Assembly: GCA_016869275.1 (NCBI GenBank)
Contig: VGEO01000004.1
Coordinates: 1-64,000, forward strand
From: Alphaproteobacteria bacterium
GTDB lineage: Bacteria; Pseudomonadota; Alphaproteobacteria; SHVV01
Reading direction: 5' to 3'
DNA length: 64,000 bases
The position numbers were made by a program, and so were the translations under genes. This document shows, one piece after another, positions 6,967 to 15,018 of this stretch. Below the pieces are notes generated by a model that made no database searches, was not told the DNA's origin, and was given only the letters and a program-made list of their open reading frames with translations. Numbering within the stretch: position 1 is the stretch's first letter; every line of letters starts with the position of its first letter.

Positions 6967-9719
6967 CCGACAAGATCACCTTCACGCTCGACGGCGCGGA
7001 CGTCACCGCGGCAGCGGACGAGACCATCTGGCAGGTAGCCACCCGGCTCGGCACCGAGATCCCGCATCTTTGCTGGTCGACCGCCGCGACCTACCGGGCC
7101 GACGGCAACTGCCGCGCCTGCATGGTCGAAATCGAGGGCGAGCGGGTGCTGGCAGCATCTTGTATCCGCAAGCCCGTCGCCGGCATGAAGGTCAAGACCG
7201 CATCCGCGCGCGCCAAGGACGCGCGCAAGCTGGTGTTCGAGCTCCTGCTCGCCGATCAGCCCGCGCAACCGGTCGCCCACGATCCCGATTCGAAATTCTG
7301 GAGATGGGCCGAGAAAGTCGGCGCCGGAACCGCGCGTCGATTTCCAGCCCGTATCACGTCGCCCGAACCCGACGCGTCGCACCCGGCGATGGCGGTCAAT
7401 CTCGATGCCTGCATCCAGTGCAATCTTTGCGTCCGCGCCTGCCGCGAGGTTCAGGTCAACGATGTCATCGGCATGGCGTGGCGCGGTGCCGACGCCAAGA
7501 TCGTATTCGACTTCGACGACCCGATGGGGGCTTCGACCTGCGTCGGTTGCGGCGAATGCGTGCAGGCTTGCCCGACCGGCGCGCTGATGCCGGCGGGCGA
7601 CGTCGGCAAGATCGCGCCCGACGAGGAAATCGACTCGGTCTGCCCTTATTGCGGCGTCGGCTGCCAGCTCACCTATCGCGTCAAGGACAACCGCATCGTC
7701 GAGGTCGTCGGCCGCGAAGGCCCGGCCAACTTGGGCCGCCTGTGTATCAAGGGCCGGTTCGGCTTCGACTATGTCGCCCACCCACACCGCCTGACCAAGC
7801 CCCTGATCCGCAAACCCGGCGTACCCAAGAGCGCGGCTTACGCGATCGACCCCGCCAATCCGCTCGCTCACTTCCGCGAGGCGAGCTGGGAGGAAGCGCT
7901 CGACGTCGCGGCGGCCGGCTTGAAGCGCCTTCGCGACCGCGACGGGCCGCAGGCGCTGGCCGGCTTCGGCTCGGCCAAGGGTTCGAACGAAGAGGCGTAT
8001 CTCTTCCAGAAACTCGTCCGCACCGGCTTCCGGACCAATAACGTCGACCACTGCACCCGGCTCTGCCACGCCTCCTCGGTTGCGGCGCTGATGGAGACGA
8101 TCAACTCCGGCGCGGTCACCGCGCCGTTCACCGCGGTCGCCGACGCCGATGTCATCGTCGTTATCGGCGCCAATCCGACCGTCAATCACCCGGTCGCCGC
8201 GACGTTTTTCAAGAATGCGGCCAAGCGCGGCAAAAACTTGATCGTCATGGATCCGCGCGGCCAGGCGCTTTCGCGCCACGCTACCCACATGCTGCAGTTC
8301 AGGCCCGGCACCGACGTCGCGCTCTTGAACGCGCTCATGCACGTGATCGTCGAAGAGGGGCTCTACGACAAGAACTATGTCGCCGGATTTACCGAAGGGT
8401 TCGATCAACTCCGCACGCATTTGAAAGCGTATCCGCCCGAGGCGATGGCCGCGATCTGCGGCATCGACGCGGCGACGCTCCGCACCGTCGCCCGTCTTTA
8501 TGCCAAGGCCGATGCCGCGATCGTCTTCTGGGGCATGGGCATTTCGCAGCACGTTTACGGCACCGACAACGCGCGCTGCCTGATTTCGCTCGCCCTGTTA
8601 TGTGGCCACGTCGGCCGGCCCGGCACCGGCCTCCATCCGTTGCGCGGCCAGAACAACGTTCAAGGCGCCTCCGATTCCGGCCTCATCCCGATGGTGTTCC
8701 CCGACTATCAGTCGGTCGAGAACCCGACCGTGCGCGCCAAGTTCGAGAAAGCGTGGCAGACCGAGCTCGATCCCAAAAAAGGCCTGACGGTGGTCGAGAT
8801 CACCGACGCCGTTCACGCCGGTACCGTCAAGGGCTTCTACATCATGGGCGAGAACCCGGCGATGTCGGACCCCGATTTGAGCCACACGCGGGCCGCGCTC
8901 GCAAAGCTCGAGCATCTCGTCGTCCAGGACCTGTTCCTGACCGAAACCGCGGCCTTCGCCGACGTCGTACTGCCGGCGACGGCGTGGCCCGAAAAGGATG
9001 GCACCGTCACCAACACCAACCGTCAGGTTCAGCTCGGGCGCCGCGCGCTCGACGCGCCGGGCGAGGCGCGCCAGGACTGGTGGATCATCCAGGAGATGGC
9101 GCGGCGGCTGGGGCTGCACTGGAACTACCGTCACCCATCCGATGTTTTCGCCGAGATGCGGACGGTCATGGACTCGCTCAACGGCATCACCTGGGACCGG
9201 CTCGAACGCGAAAGCGCCGTCACCTACCCGTGCGACGCCGAGGACCAGCCCGGCCACCCCATCATCTTCGGCGACGGGTTCCCGACCGCTTCCAAGCGCG
9301 GCAAGCTGGTGCCGGCGGCGATCCTGCCGCCCGATGAACAACCCGATACCGCCTATCCGATGGTGCTGACGACCGGGCGGCTGTTGGAGCACTGGCACAC
9401 CGGCGCCATGACCCGGCGCGCCGGCGTGCTCGATGCGATCGAGCCCGAGGCCGTCGCCCATCTCGCGCCGGCCGACATGGCGCGGCTCGGGGTCAAGGCC
9501 GGCGATCGCATCCGCGTCGCCTCGCGCCGCGGCGCGGTCGACCTCTTCGCCCGGCTCGATTCGGGCGTCCCGGCCGGCTTGGTCTTCATCCCGTTCTGCT
9601 TCGTCGAAGCCGCGGCCAACCTTCTCACCAATCCAGCGCTCGATCCGTTCGGCAAGATTCCCGAATTCAAGTACTGCGCGGTCCGGATCGAGCGGACGGA
9701 ACGTGCCGCGGCGGAGTAG
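6963..9719 (+). CDS. fdsA: formate dehydrogenase catalytic alpha subunit, molybdopterin type
   Basis: A 918-residue Mo-bis-MGD formate dehydrogenase alpha subunit. Domains in order: N-terminal [2Fe-2S] (HLCW...GNCRACM...ASC, residues ~35-65), two 4Fe-4S ferredoxin motifs (CIQCNLCVRACR and CVGCGECVQACP, ~145-215), the [4Fe-4S] of the molybdopterin domain (CPYCGVGC), then the catalytic domain. The active-site pair is Cys368-His369 in HCTRLCHASS, so this is a cysteine, not selenocysteine, enzyme. It oxidises formate to CO2 and gives electrons to the fused FdsGB. GTG start overlaps the upstream stop. I found no small FdsD delta subunit nearby. The protein ends in RAAAE, a tail also seen in the amidohydrolases of this window. 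Confidence 0.95.
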   Translation: MTDKITFTLDGADVTAAADETIWQVATRLGTEIPHLCWSTAATYRADGNCRACMVEIEGERVLAASCIRKPVAGMKVKTASARAKDARKLVFELLLADQPAQPVAHDPDSKFWRWAEKVGAGTARRFPARITSPEPDASHPAMAVNLDACIQCNLCVRACREVQVNDVIGMAWRGADAKIVFDFDDPMGASTCVGCGECVQACPTGALMPAGDVGKIAPDEEIDSVCPYCGVGCQLTYRVKDNRIVEVVGREGPANLGRLCIKGRFGFDYVAHPHRLTKPLIRKPGVPKSAAYAIDPANPLAHFREASWEEALDVAAAGLKRLRDRDGPQALAGFGSAKGSNEEAYLFQKLVRTGFRTNNVDHCTRLCHASSVAALMETINSGAVTAPFTAVADADVIVVIGANPTVNHPVAATFFKNAAKRGKNLIVMDPRGQALSRHATHMLQFRPGTDVALLNALMHVIVEEGLYDKNYVAGFTEGFDQLRTHLKAYPPEAMAAICGIDAATLRTVARLYAKADAAIVFWGMGISQHVYGTDNARCLISLALLCGHVGRPGTGLHPLRGQNNVQGASDSGLIPMVFPDYQSVENPTVRAKFEKAWQTELDPKKGLTVVEITDAVHAGTVKGFYIMGENPAMSDPDLSHTRAALAKLEHLVVQDLFLTETAAFADVVLPATAWPEKDGTVTNTNRQVQLGRRALDAPGEARQDWWIIQEMARRLGLHWNYRHPSDVFAEMRTVMDSLNGITWDRLERESAVTYPCDAEDQPGHPIIFGDGFPTASKRGKLVPAAILPPDEQPDTAYPMVLTTGRLLEHWHTGAMTRRAGVLDAIEPEAVAHLAPADMARLGVKAGDRIRVASRRGAVDLFARLDSGVPAGLVFIPFCFVEAAANLLTNPALDPFGKIPEFKYCAVRIERTERAAAE

Positions 9720-10284
9720 CGCAGGCGTTTGGGCCGCGCTCGCGGCCCTGCTCGTCGGCGCCGGCTGCGCCATGGATCTGCCGCCAGGCGCACACCCGGT
9801 CGTCAGTTTCTAAGGCGATCTCATGGACGCAAGCGGTTTGGGCAAGCGCAACCTCCCCCACAACGGCATCGACATCGCCGCACCGGTTGGAACCCCGGTC
9901 TATGCCGCCACGGCCGGCCGCGTCTACCGCGCGTACGACGACAGTTGTGCCGGCAACGCCTTGCTAACGACTGGGCCGCGGTCGCTGCGACTGGTGTACG
10001 CCCACCTGGAACGCATCGACGTGATCGAGGGGCGCCATGTGTTGCCGAGGCAGCTTATCGGAGCGGTCGGCGCCGGCCGTCCCGGCTGCAATCCGGGCGG
10101 CGTACCGCACCTTCATTTCGGCGTCATCGTCCGTGACGATAGCGGCGCCCCCGAAACGCGGGACCCATGGCCCTTCCTGATCGATCCGCAGGGCCGAATC
10201 GCCTGCGTCGATCCAAGCCGCCGCTACCGACGCGACGAAGCGCTTGAGCGTTTCCTTTACCCGGTCGCTTGCACCAAGCCTTAG
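9703..10284 (+). pseudogene. M23 family metallopeptidase lipoprotein interrupted by an in-frame TAA
   Basis: One reading frame encodes a lipoprotein signal (from GTG 9703: AALAALLVGAGC, lipobox-like Cys) and a LytM/M23 peptidase domain, but a TAA at 9811-9813 splits it after HPVVSF. Downstream, ATG 9823 opens 153 residues containing the zinc motifs HNGID (HxxxD) and HLHFG (HxH), so the catalytic part is intact. As written, only a cytoplasmic catalytic fragment could be made, unless TAA is read through or is an error (CAA to TAA would give Gln). The start overlaps the end of fdsA by 17 bases. M23 peptidases cleave peptidoglycan cross-bridges; no functional tie to formate dehydrogenase is evident. 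Confidence 0.75.
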
Positions 10285-10289
10285 GCCGG

Positions 10290-10637
10290 CTAACGCGAAC
10301 CGCGCAGCATCAACATGGTAAGCGCAGCGAGCTCGGCCGCGACCGACGCCTGGGCCTTGGCTTCGATCGCGCGGTAGCGCCGCAGAAGCTCGCGCCCGGT
10401 CGCGGTCACCTGCGCGCCGCCGCCGCGCTTACCGCCGGTTTCGGTGGTGACGATCGGTTCGCAGAAACAATGGTTCAAGCTGTCGATCAAAATCCAGCAG
10501 CGCCGGTACGACATGTTGAGCTCGCGCGCCGCCGCCGAAATCGAGCCTGTACGCTCGATCGCCTCGATGATACGCACCTTGCCGGGCCCGAGCTTAGTGG
10601 CCTCGCCGAACAGGATGCGGATCTGGGGCGGCCTCAT
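10290..10637 (-). CDS. ModE-like winged-helix regulator without molybdate-binding domain
   Basis: A 115-residue protein corresponding to the DNA-binding half of ModE: GKVRIIEAIERTGSISAAAREL followed by NMSYRRCWILIDSLN is the characteristic LysR-type winged helix of ModE, and GGKRGGGAQVTATGRELLRRY is the wing. The C-terminal MOP/TOBE domains that bind molybdate in E. coli ModE are absent, and the gene ends normally. It is last in the mobA-side minus-strand run and overlaps mobA by 4 bases (ATGA). It likely controls molybdenum-cofactor or formate dehydrogenase genes, and the palindrome at 12294-12319 is a candidate target. How it senses molybdenum without its sensor domain is open. Confidence 0.85.
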   Translation of the reverse strand: MRPPQIRILFGEATKLGPGKVRIIEAIERTGSISAAARELNMSYRRCWILIDSLNHCFCEPIVTTETGGKRGGGAQVTATGRELLRRYRAIEAKAQASVAAELAALTMLMLRGSR

Positions 10638-11278
10638 GACCGAATATTGGCGCGCACGGCACCCGCAGACAGCAGCCGCTCGGCTTCGGCGAGGTCGGCG
10701 GGCTCGTTGGCGTTGAAAAACGGATCGACCGGATCGGCCGCGAACGCGACGTGCGCGATCGGGAAGCGCGCGGTCCAGGCGTCGATCTTGCGCATCCCCT
10801 CCTCGACCACCGCGCGGTGCAGCGCCGCGCGCAGATCGAGCGACCACAGCCCGAACACCGGATGGGTGCGGCCGCCCGACATCGCGCAGGCGAGGCCCAC
10901 GCGCTCGGACTCGCAGGCGGCACGCAGGCGCGCCACCAGATCGAGCGGGAAAAACGGCGCGTCGGTCGCGAAGCTCACGACCCAGCGCGCTTCCGGTCGG
11001 TGAACCGCTGCCCATTCCAGGCCGGTGAGGATGCCTGCCAGCGGCCCGGCGAAGTCGGGAACGAGGTCGGCAATCACCGGCAGGTGGTACACCGCAAAGC
11101 GTGTCGGATCGCCGTTGGCGTTGAGCACGAGCGCGTCGACCTGCGGGCGCGCGCGCGCGACACTGCGCGCCAACAGCGTCTCGCCGCCCAGGCGGCGCAG
11201 ACATTTGTCGCCGCCGCCCATGCGGCGCGACTGGCCGCCGGCGAGCAGCACGCCGACGGTGTCGCTCGCCGCGCTCAC
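10634..11278 (-). CDS. mobA: molybdenum cofactor guanylyltransferase MobA
   Basis: A 214-residue MobA, which attaches GMP from GTP to Mo-molybdopterin to make the guanine-dinucleotide form used by formate dehydrogenase. The N-terminal nucleotide-binding loop LLAGGQSRRMGGGDKCL is intact and is followed by ATDAPFFPLDLV and FFNANEPADLAEAE, both typical of the family. It lies between fdhD (12-base gap) and the ModE-like gene (4-base overlap), giving an fdhD-mobA-modE-like operon on the minus strand. The grouping with fdsA fits cofactor supply. Confidence 0.93.
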   Translation of the reverse strand: MSAASDTVGVLLAGGQSRRMGGGDKCLRRLGGETLLARSVARARPQVDALVLNANGDPTRFAVYHLPVIADLVPDFAGPLAGILTGLEWAAVHRPEARWVVSFATDAPFFPLDLVARLRAACESERVGLACAMSGGRTHPVFGLWSLDLRAALHRAVVEEGMRKIDAWTARFPIAHVAFAADPVDPFFNANEPADLAEAERLLSAGAVRANIRS

Positions 11279-11290
11279 GCTCGGCTCCGA

Positions 11291-12253
11291 TCAGTCATCG
11301 GCCGCGATGCTCGCCTTGCGCTGGACCCGCTTGTCCTCATCGGCGACCGCTCGAATGTCGGCGTCGTAGACCACGCGCGCTTCGCCCGCCAGCACCAGGA
11401 AGCGCCGTCCTTTGAGCCGCCCGATCAAGGTCAAGTTCGCCTTGCGTGCCAGCTCGACCCCGGACGCGGTGAAGCCGGAGCGCGAGATCAGGATCGGGAT
11501 TCCCATCTGGACGCACTTGATCACCATCTCCGAGGTCAAGCGTCCGGTCGTATAAAAAAGCTTACCGGTCGGCGCGATCGCATGGCGGTGCATGTAACCG
11601 GCGATCTTGTCGATAGCGTTGTGACGGCCGACGTCCTCCATGTAGACGAGCGGGCGATCTTGCTCGCACAAGACGCAGCCGTGGATGGCACCGGCCTCGA
11701 GGTAGATCGAGGGCGCGAGATTGATCTTTTTCGAGAGCGCATAGAGCCACGAGGTCTTGACCCGCGCCGTCGGATCGAGGACGACCCGCTCGAACTTTTC
11801 CATGATGTCGCCGAACGCCGTGCCTTGCGCACAACCGGAGGTGAGCGTTTTTTTGCGGAGCTTGGCCTCGTAGTCGGTCTTGCGGTCGGTGCGAACGACG
11901 ATGACGCCCAGATCGTCGTCGTAATCGACCGCGGCTATCCGGTCGTCGGCCCGCAGCATGTTCTGGTTCAGGAGGTAGCCGACCGCCAGATGCTCGGGGT
12001 AGTCGCCGATCGTCATCATGGTGACGATTTCCTGGCCGTTGAGATAAAGCGTCAACGGCCGCTCCGCCGGGACCGCGGTCTCGATCGGCTGCCCGGCTTG
12101 GTCGAAGCCCCGGACGCGGTGGACGAGGCGCGGGTCGGCAGGATCGGGCCGGACCAGAAATTCGCGCGCGGCGGTCGCCGCGGACGGGCGCGAAACGGCA
12201 GCCGTGGCGGGCGCTCGACGGGAGCGTTCCTGGGCGAGCTTGGGCTTGGGCAT
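11291..12253 (-). CDS. fdhD: formate dehydrogenase accessory sulfurtransferase FdhD
   Basis: A 320-residue FdhD, which transfers sulfur from a cysteine desulfurase to the Mo-bis-MGD cofactor of formate dehydrogenase and is required for activity. The conserved segments LNGQEIVTMMTIGDYPEHLAVGYLLNQ, LTSGCAQG and EDVGRHNAIDKI are present. In the E. coli protein the reactive site is CxxC; here the matching loop reads SGCAQG with a single Cys, as in a number of homologues. The first ~35 residues are a low-complexity Ala/Arg-rich extension. It is divergent from moaA, sharing a 103-base control region. Confidence 0.95.
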   Translation of the reverse strand: MPKPKLAQERSRRAPATAAVSRPSAATAAREFLVRPDPADPRLVHRVRGFDQAGQPIETAVPAERPLTLYLNGQEIVTMMTIGDYPEHLAVGYLLNQNMLRADDRIAAVDYDDDLGVIVVRTDRKTDYEAKLRKKTLTSGCAQGTAFGDIMEKFERVVLDPTARVKTSWLYALSKKINLAPSIYLEAGAIHGCVLCEQDRPLVYMEDVGRHNAIDKIAGYMHRHAIAPTGKLFYTTGRLTSEMVIKCVQMGIPILISRSGFTASGVELARKANLTLIGRLKGRRFLVLAGEARVVYDADIRAVADEDKRVQRKASIAADD

Positions 12254-12286
12254 GGGTTGCCGAGTACCTTTCGGTCCGATTCTGCC

Positions 12287-12319
12287 TTGACCGGTGCTAT
12301 ATTCAACCGAATATAACGC
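12287..12319. promoter_or_regulatory. Mo-box-like palindrome overlapping a candidate moaA promoter
   Basis: In the fdhD-moaA divergent gap, GCTATATT (12296-12303), six bases, then AATATAACGC (12310-12319) forms an imperfect palindrome; the inner TATATTC/GAATATA arms are perfect. The ModE-box consensus as I recall it is ATCGnTATATA-N6-TATATAnCGAT, so half-site spacing and outer CG are retained on the right arm. TTGACC (12287-12292) is a possible -35 with AATATA (12310-12315) as a weak -10 at 17-base spacing, so a bound regulator would cover the core promoter of moaA and possibly that of fdhD. Confidence 0.6.
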
Positions 12320-12356
12320 TCTGGCGAGCGAGTTCGCCGCGAGGGGACCTCAAAGC

Positions 12357-13352
12357 ATGCGCATGCGCGACCCGTACGGACGCACGATCACCTACCTCCG
12401 CGTCTCGGTGACCGACCGCTGCGACTTCCGCTGCGTCTACTGCATGGCGGAAGACATGACGTTCCTGCCCAAGGCTGAAGTGCTCTCGCTCGAGGAACTC
12501 AACCGGGTGGCGAGTGCGTTCGTCGCCAAGGGCGTGCGCAAGCTCCGGCTCACCGGTGGCGAGCCGCTGGTGCGCAAGAACGTCATGAGCCTGGTCCGGA
12601 GCCTGTCGCGGCACCTCGGATCGGGCGCGCTCGATGAGTTGACGCTCACCACCAACGGCAGCCAGCTCGCCAAGTACGCGGACGAATTGGTGGCGGCCGG
12701 CGTCCGCCGCGTCAACGTCTCGGTCGATACGCTCGATCCCGACAAATTCGTCGCGATCACGCGCTGGGGCGATCTCGCCAAGGTCCTGGACGGTATCGCC
12801 GCAGCCAAGGCCGCGGGCTTGCTCATCAAGATCAACACGGTCGCGCTCCGCGGCATCAACGACAACGAAATCGCCGACCTGATCGCGTGGTGCGGACGCG
12901 ACGGTCACGATCTGACCTTCATCGAAACCATGCCGATGGGCGACGTCGATGGCGACCGCACCCAGCACTACTTGCCGCTTTCGCTGGTGCGGGCTCGCAT
13001 CGCCCAAAACTGGACGCTGATCGACAGCGACCACCGCACCGGCGGGCCGGCCCGTTACGTGACCCTCAAAGAGAGCGGCCAGCGCCTCGGCTTCATCACG
13101 CCCTTGACCCACAATTTCTGCGAGTCATGCAACCGCGTCCGCCTCACCTGCACCGGGACGCTCTATATGTGCCTGGGGCAGAACGATGCCGCCGATCTGC
13201 GCGCGCCGCTCCGCGCCGATCCGTCAGGGAGCCTCCTCGATGCTGCGATCGACGAAGCGATCGGCCGCAAGCCCAAGGGCCACGACTTCGTCATCGACCG
13301 CCGCCGCACCGCGCCCGCGGTGCCGCGCCACATGAGCGTGACCGGCGGTTAA
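12357..13352 (+). CDS. moaA: GTP 3',8-cyclase MoaA
   Basis: A 331-residue radical-SAM enzyme performing the first step of molybdopterin synthesis, from GTP to 3',8-cyclo-GTP. The N-terminal SAM cluster motif CDFRCVYC (CxxxCxxC) is near residues 22-29, then [14 protein letters not shown]. The C-terminal cluster motif is [18 protein letters not shown]. The protein ends in Gly-Gly, as active MoaA proteins do. ATG 12357 was chosen because GAGGGG sits ~9 bases upstream; ATG 12363 is an alternative. Its placement opposite fdhD-mobA completes a local molybdenum-cofactor group. Confidence 0.95.
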   Translation: MRMRDPYGRTITYLRVSVTDRCDFRCVYCMAEDMTFLPKAEVLSLEELNRVASAFVAKGVRKLRLTGGEPLVRKNVMSLVRSLSRHLGSGALDELTLTTNGSQLAKYADELVAAGVRRVNVSVDTLDPDKFVAITRWGDLAKVLDGIAAAKAAGLLIKINTVALRGINDNEIADLIAWCGRDGHDLTFIETMPMGDVDGDRTQHYLPLSLVRARIAQNWTLIDSDHRTGGPARYVTLKESGQRLGFITPLTHNFCESCNRVRLTCTGTLYMCLGQNDAADLRAPLRADPSGSLLDAAIDEAIGRKPKGHDFVIDRRRTAPAVPRHMSVTGG

Positions 13353-14101
13353 AACTCCCACATCAGCCGGCCGTGGCCGTAGCGGCGATCCAAGATGCCG
13401 TTCCGGCGGAGTGCGTGCCAATAGGTCGCCTTGTTGATCGCGATCACCGGCTTGCCGAGCCACCGCTCGGCCTCATCGGCCAGGCGGCCGAGCGGGAAAT
13501 TGGCGCCCAACTGAACGATCGCCTCGACCTCCGGGCCGTCGACTTCGCGGAGCCACGCGCGCAGATCGCTCTCGGGCGTCGCCGCGATCATTGTCGGTTT
13601 GGGCCGCGCCGTGTGCTTCGATTTCACGACCTCGTAGCCCATCGCCGTGACCAGCTCGCGCACGCTCTTGTCCGCCGACGGGTGATAGGGCGTGAGGATC
13701 GCGATTCGCTTCCTGACGCCATAAGCCTCGAGCGCCGCCGGTAGCGCATCGGCCGGTTGAGTCACGCCGACGCCGCCCGAGCGGCTCAAGATTCGTTTTC
13801 TGATCGCTTCGACTGCGGCGAAGCCGCCGCCCCACACGCTTTCGCCCGAGATGCCGAGGATCAGGTGGCCGGGCTCGCAGGTCATGATCTGGTCGACCGC
13901 GGCTTCGAGCGAGTCGTTCACCTGACGTAGCATCGCGTTGAAGCCGGCTTCGTCGTCGGTGTCGATGTTACCGATCGTCATGCGCGCGTAGTGGTTGGTG
14001 ACGCCGTCGGGGCGGATCGATTCGAGGTCGGGCTCGAGCGTGGTGTTAGTCGAGGGCGTGACGATGCCAAACTTGAGCCGCCACCCATAAGCGTAGGTCA
14101 T
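13349..14101 (-). CDS. maleate cis-trans isomerase / Asp-Glu racemase family protein
   Basis: A 250-residue member of the maleate isomerase/arylmalonate decarboxylase group: [22 protein letters not shown] at the start, [12 protein letters not shown] near residue 85 and [11 protein letters not shown] near residue 200. In catalytic members the two loops carry Cys residues that act as acid/base; here these positions read GISGES and QLGANF, so the cysteine pair appears absent and the reaction may differ from classical isomerisation. It converges on moaA, with the two stop codons overlapping. Substrate unknown. Confidence 0.8.
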   Translation of the reverse strand: MTYAYGWRLKFGIVTPSTNTTLEPDLESIRPDGVTNHYARMTIGNIDTDDEAGFNAMLRQVNDSLEAAVDQIMTCEPGHLILGISGESVWGGGFAAVEAIRKRILSRSGGVGVTQPADALPAALEAYGVRKRIAILTPYHPSADKSVRELVTAMGYEVVKSKHTARPKPTMIAATPESDLRAWLREVDGPEVEAIVQLGANFPLGRLADEAERWLGKPVIAINKATYWHALRRNGILDRRYGHGRLMWEF

Positions 14102-14227
14102 CTCCGCCTCCGTTGCTGCGCCGGCGCGATGGTAGCGCAAGGTCGGCACGCGGTCAGGCGAGGCGTGGCGAGCCACGTTCGGCGGGCTATACTCGCCGCA
14201 ATCCTTGGGCTGCGGGGAATTAAAACC

Positions 14228-15001
14228 GTGAAGAAAAACAAGCAACGGATCGCGCTGGTTGCCGACCGCGCGCCAGCCGCGCGTCAGGCGTGGCGACGTC
14301 TCACGGCGCGCTACGACAACGTTCCACCGAATAAAGCCGACGTCGTCGTCGCGCTGGGCGGTGACGGATTCATGCTGCACGCGCTGCATCGCTACATGAA
14401 CCGTGGCATCCCGATCTTCGGCATGAACCGCGGCACCGTCGGCTTCCTGATGAACCGGTACGATGAAGAGAGTCTGGACGAGCGTATCGCGCATGCGGAA
14501 AAGCACACGCTGCATCCGCTCCGCATGCGCGCCGTCACGGTCGGCGATCGCGTCGTCAATGCGCTCGCGATCAACGAAGTCTCGCTGCTCCGCGAAACCC
14601 GGCAGGCTGCCAAAATCCGGGTCACGATCGACGCAGTCGTGCGGATGGAGGAGCTGGTGTGCGACGGCGTGCTGGTCGCCACGCCTTCAGGCAGCACCGC
14701 CTATAATCTTTCCGCGCATGGCCCGATCATTCCGGTCGGCTCCAATATCCTGGCGCTCACCCCGATCAGCGCATTCCGGCCGCGCAATTGGCGCGGCGCT
14801 CTGCTGCCCGCCGCCGCCAAGATTCGGTTCGACATCGTGCAGAACCAGAAGCGCCCGGTCAGCGCGGTCGCCGATTCGACCGAAGTTCGCGACGTCATCC
14901 GTGTCGACATCGTCGAGGACCGCGCACGCTCGGTGCAGATCATGTTCGATCCCGAACACAATCTCGAAGAACGCATCTTAAACGAGCAGTTCCAGCATTG
15001 A
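14228..15001 (+). CDS. nadK: NAD kinase
   Basis: A 257-residue ATP-NAD kinase phosphorylating NAD+ to NADP+. The diagnostic [15 protein letters not shown] (GGDG motif) is near residues 42-56, followed by [13 protein letters not shown] and the second conserved site [23 protein letters not shown]. The short length without an N-terminal regulatory extension is usual for alphaproteobacteria. The GTG start at 14228 follows an in-frame stop closely and is the first usable codon before [12 protein letters not shown]. Threonine synthase follows 17 bases downstream, so the two probably share a transcript. Confidence 0.92.
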   Translation: MKKNKQRIALVADRAPAARQAWRRLTARYDNVPPNKADVVVALGGDGFMLHALHRYMNRGIPIFGMNRGTVGFLMNRYDEESLDERIAHAEKHTLHPLRMRAVTVGDRVVNALAINEVSLLRETRQAAKIRVTIDAVVRMEELVCDGVLVATPSGSTAYNLSAHGPIIPVGSNILALTPISAFRPRNWRGALLPAAAKIRFDIVQNQKRPVSAVADSTEVRDVIRVDIVEDRARSVQIMFDPEHNLEERILNEQFQH

Positions 15002-15018
15002 CGCACGGCGCGGCGCCG

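Noticed and set aside
6591..9773. Minus-strand open frames of 653 and 391 residues antisense to the formate dehydrogenase genes
   Set aside because: They mirror fdsGB and fdsA in a high-GC codon pattern and have no domain; FdsA motifs are complete on the plus strand.
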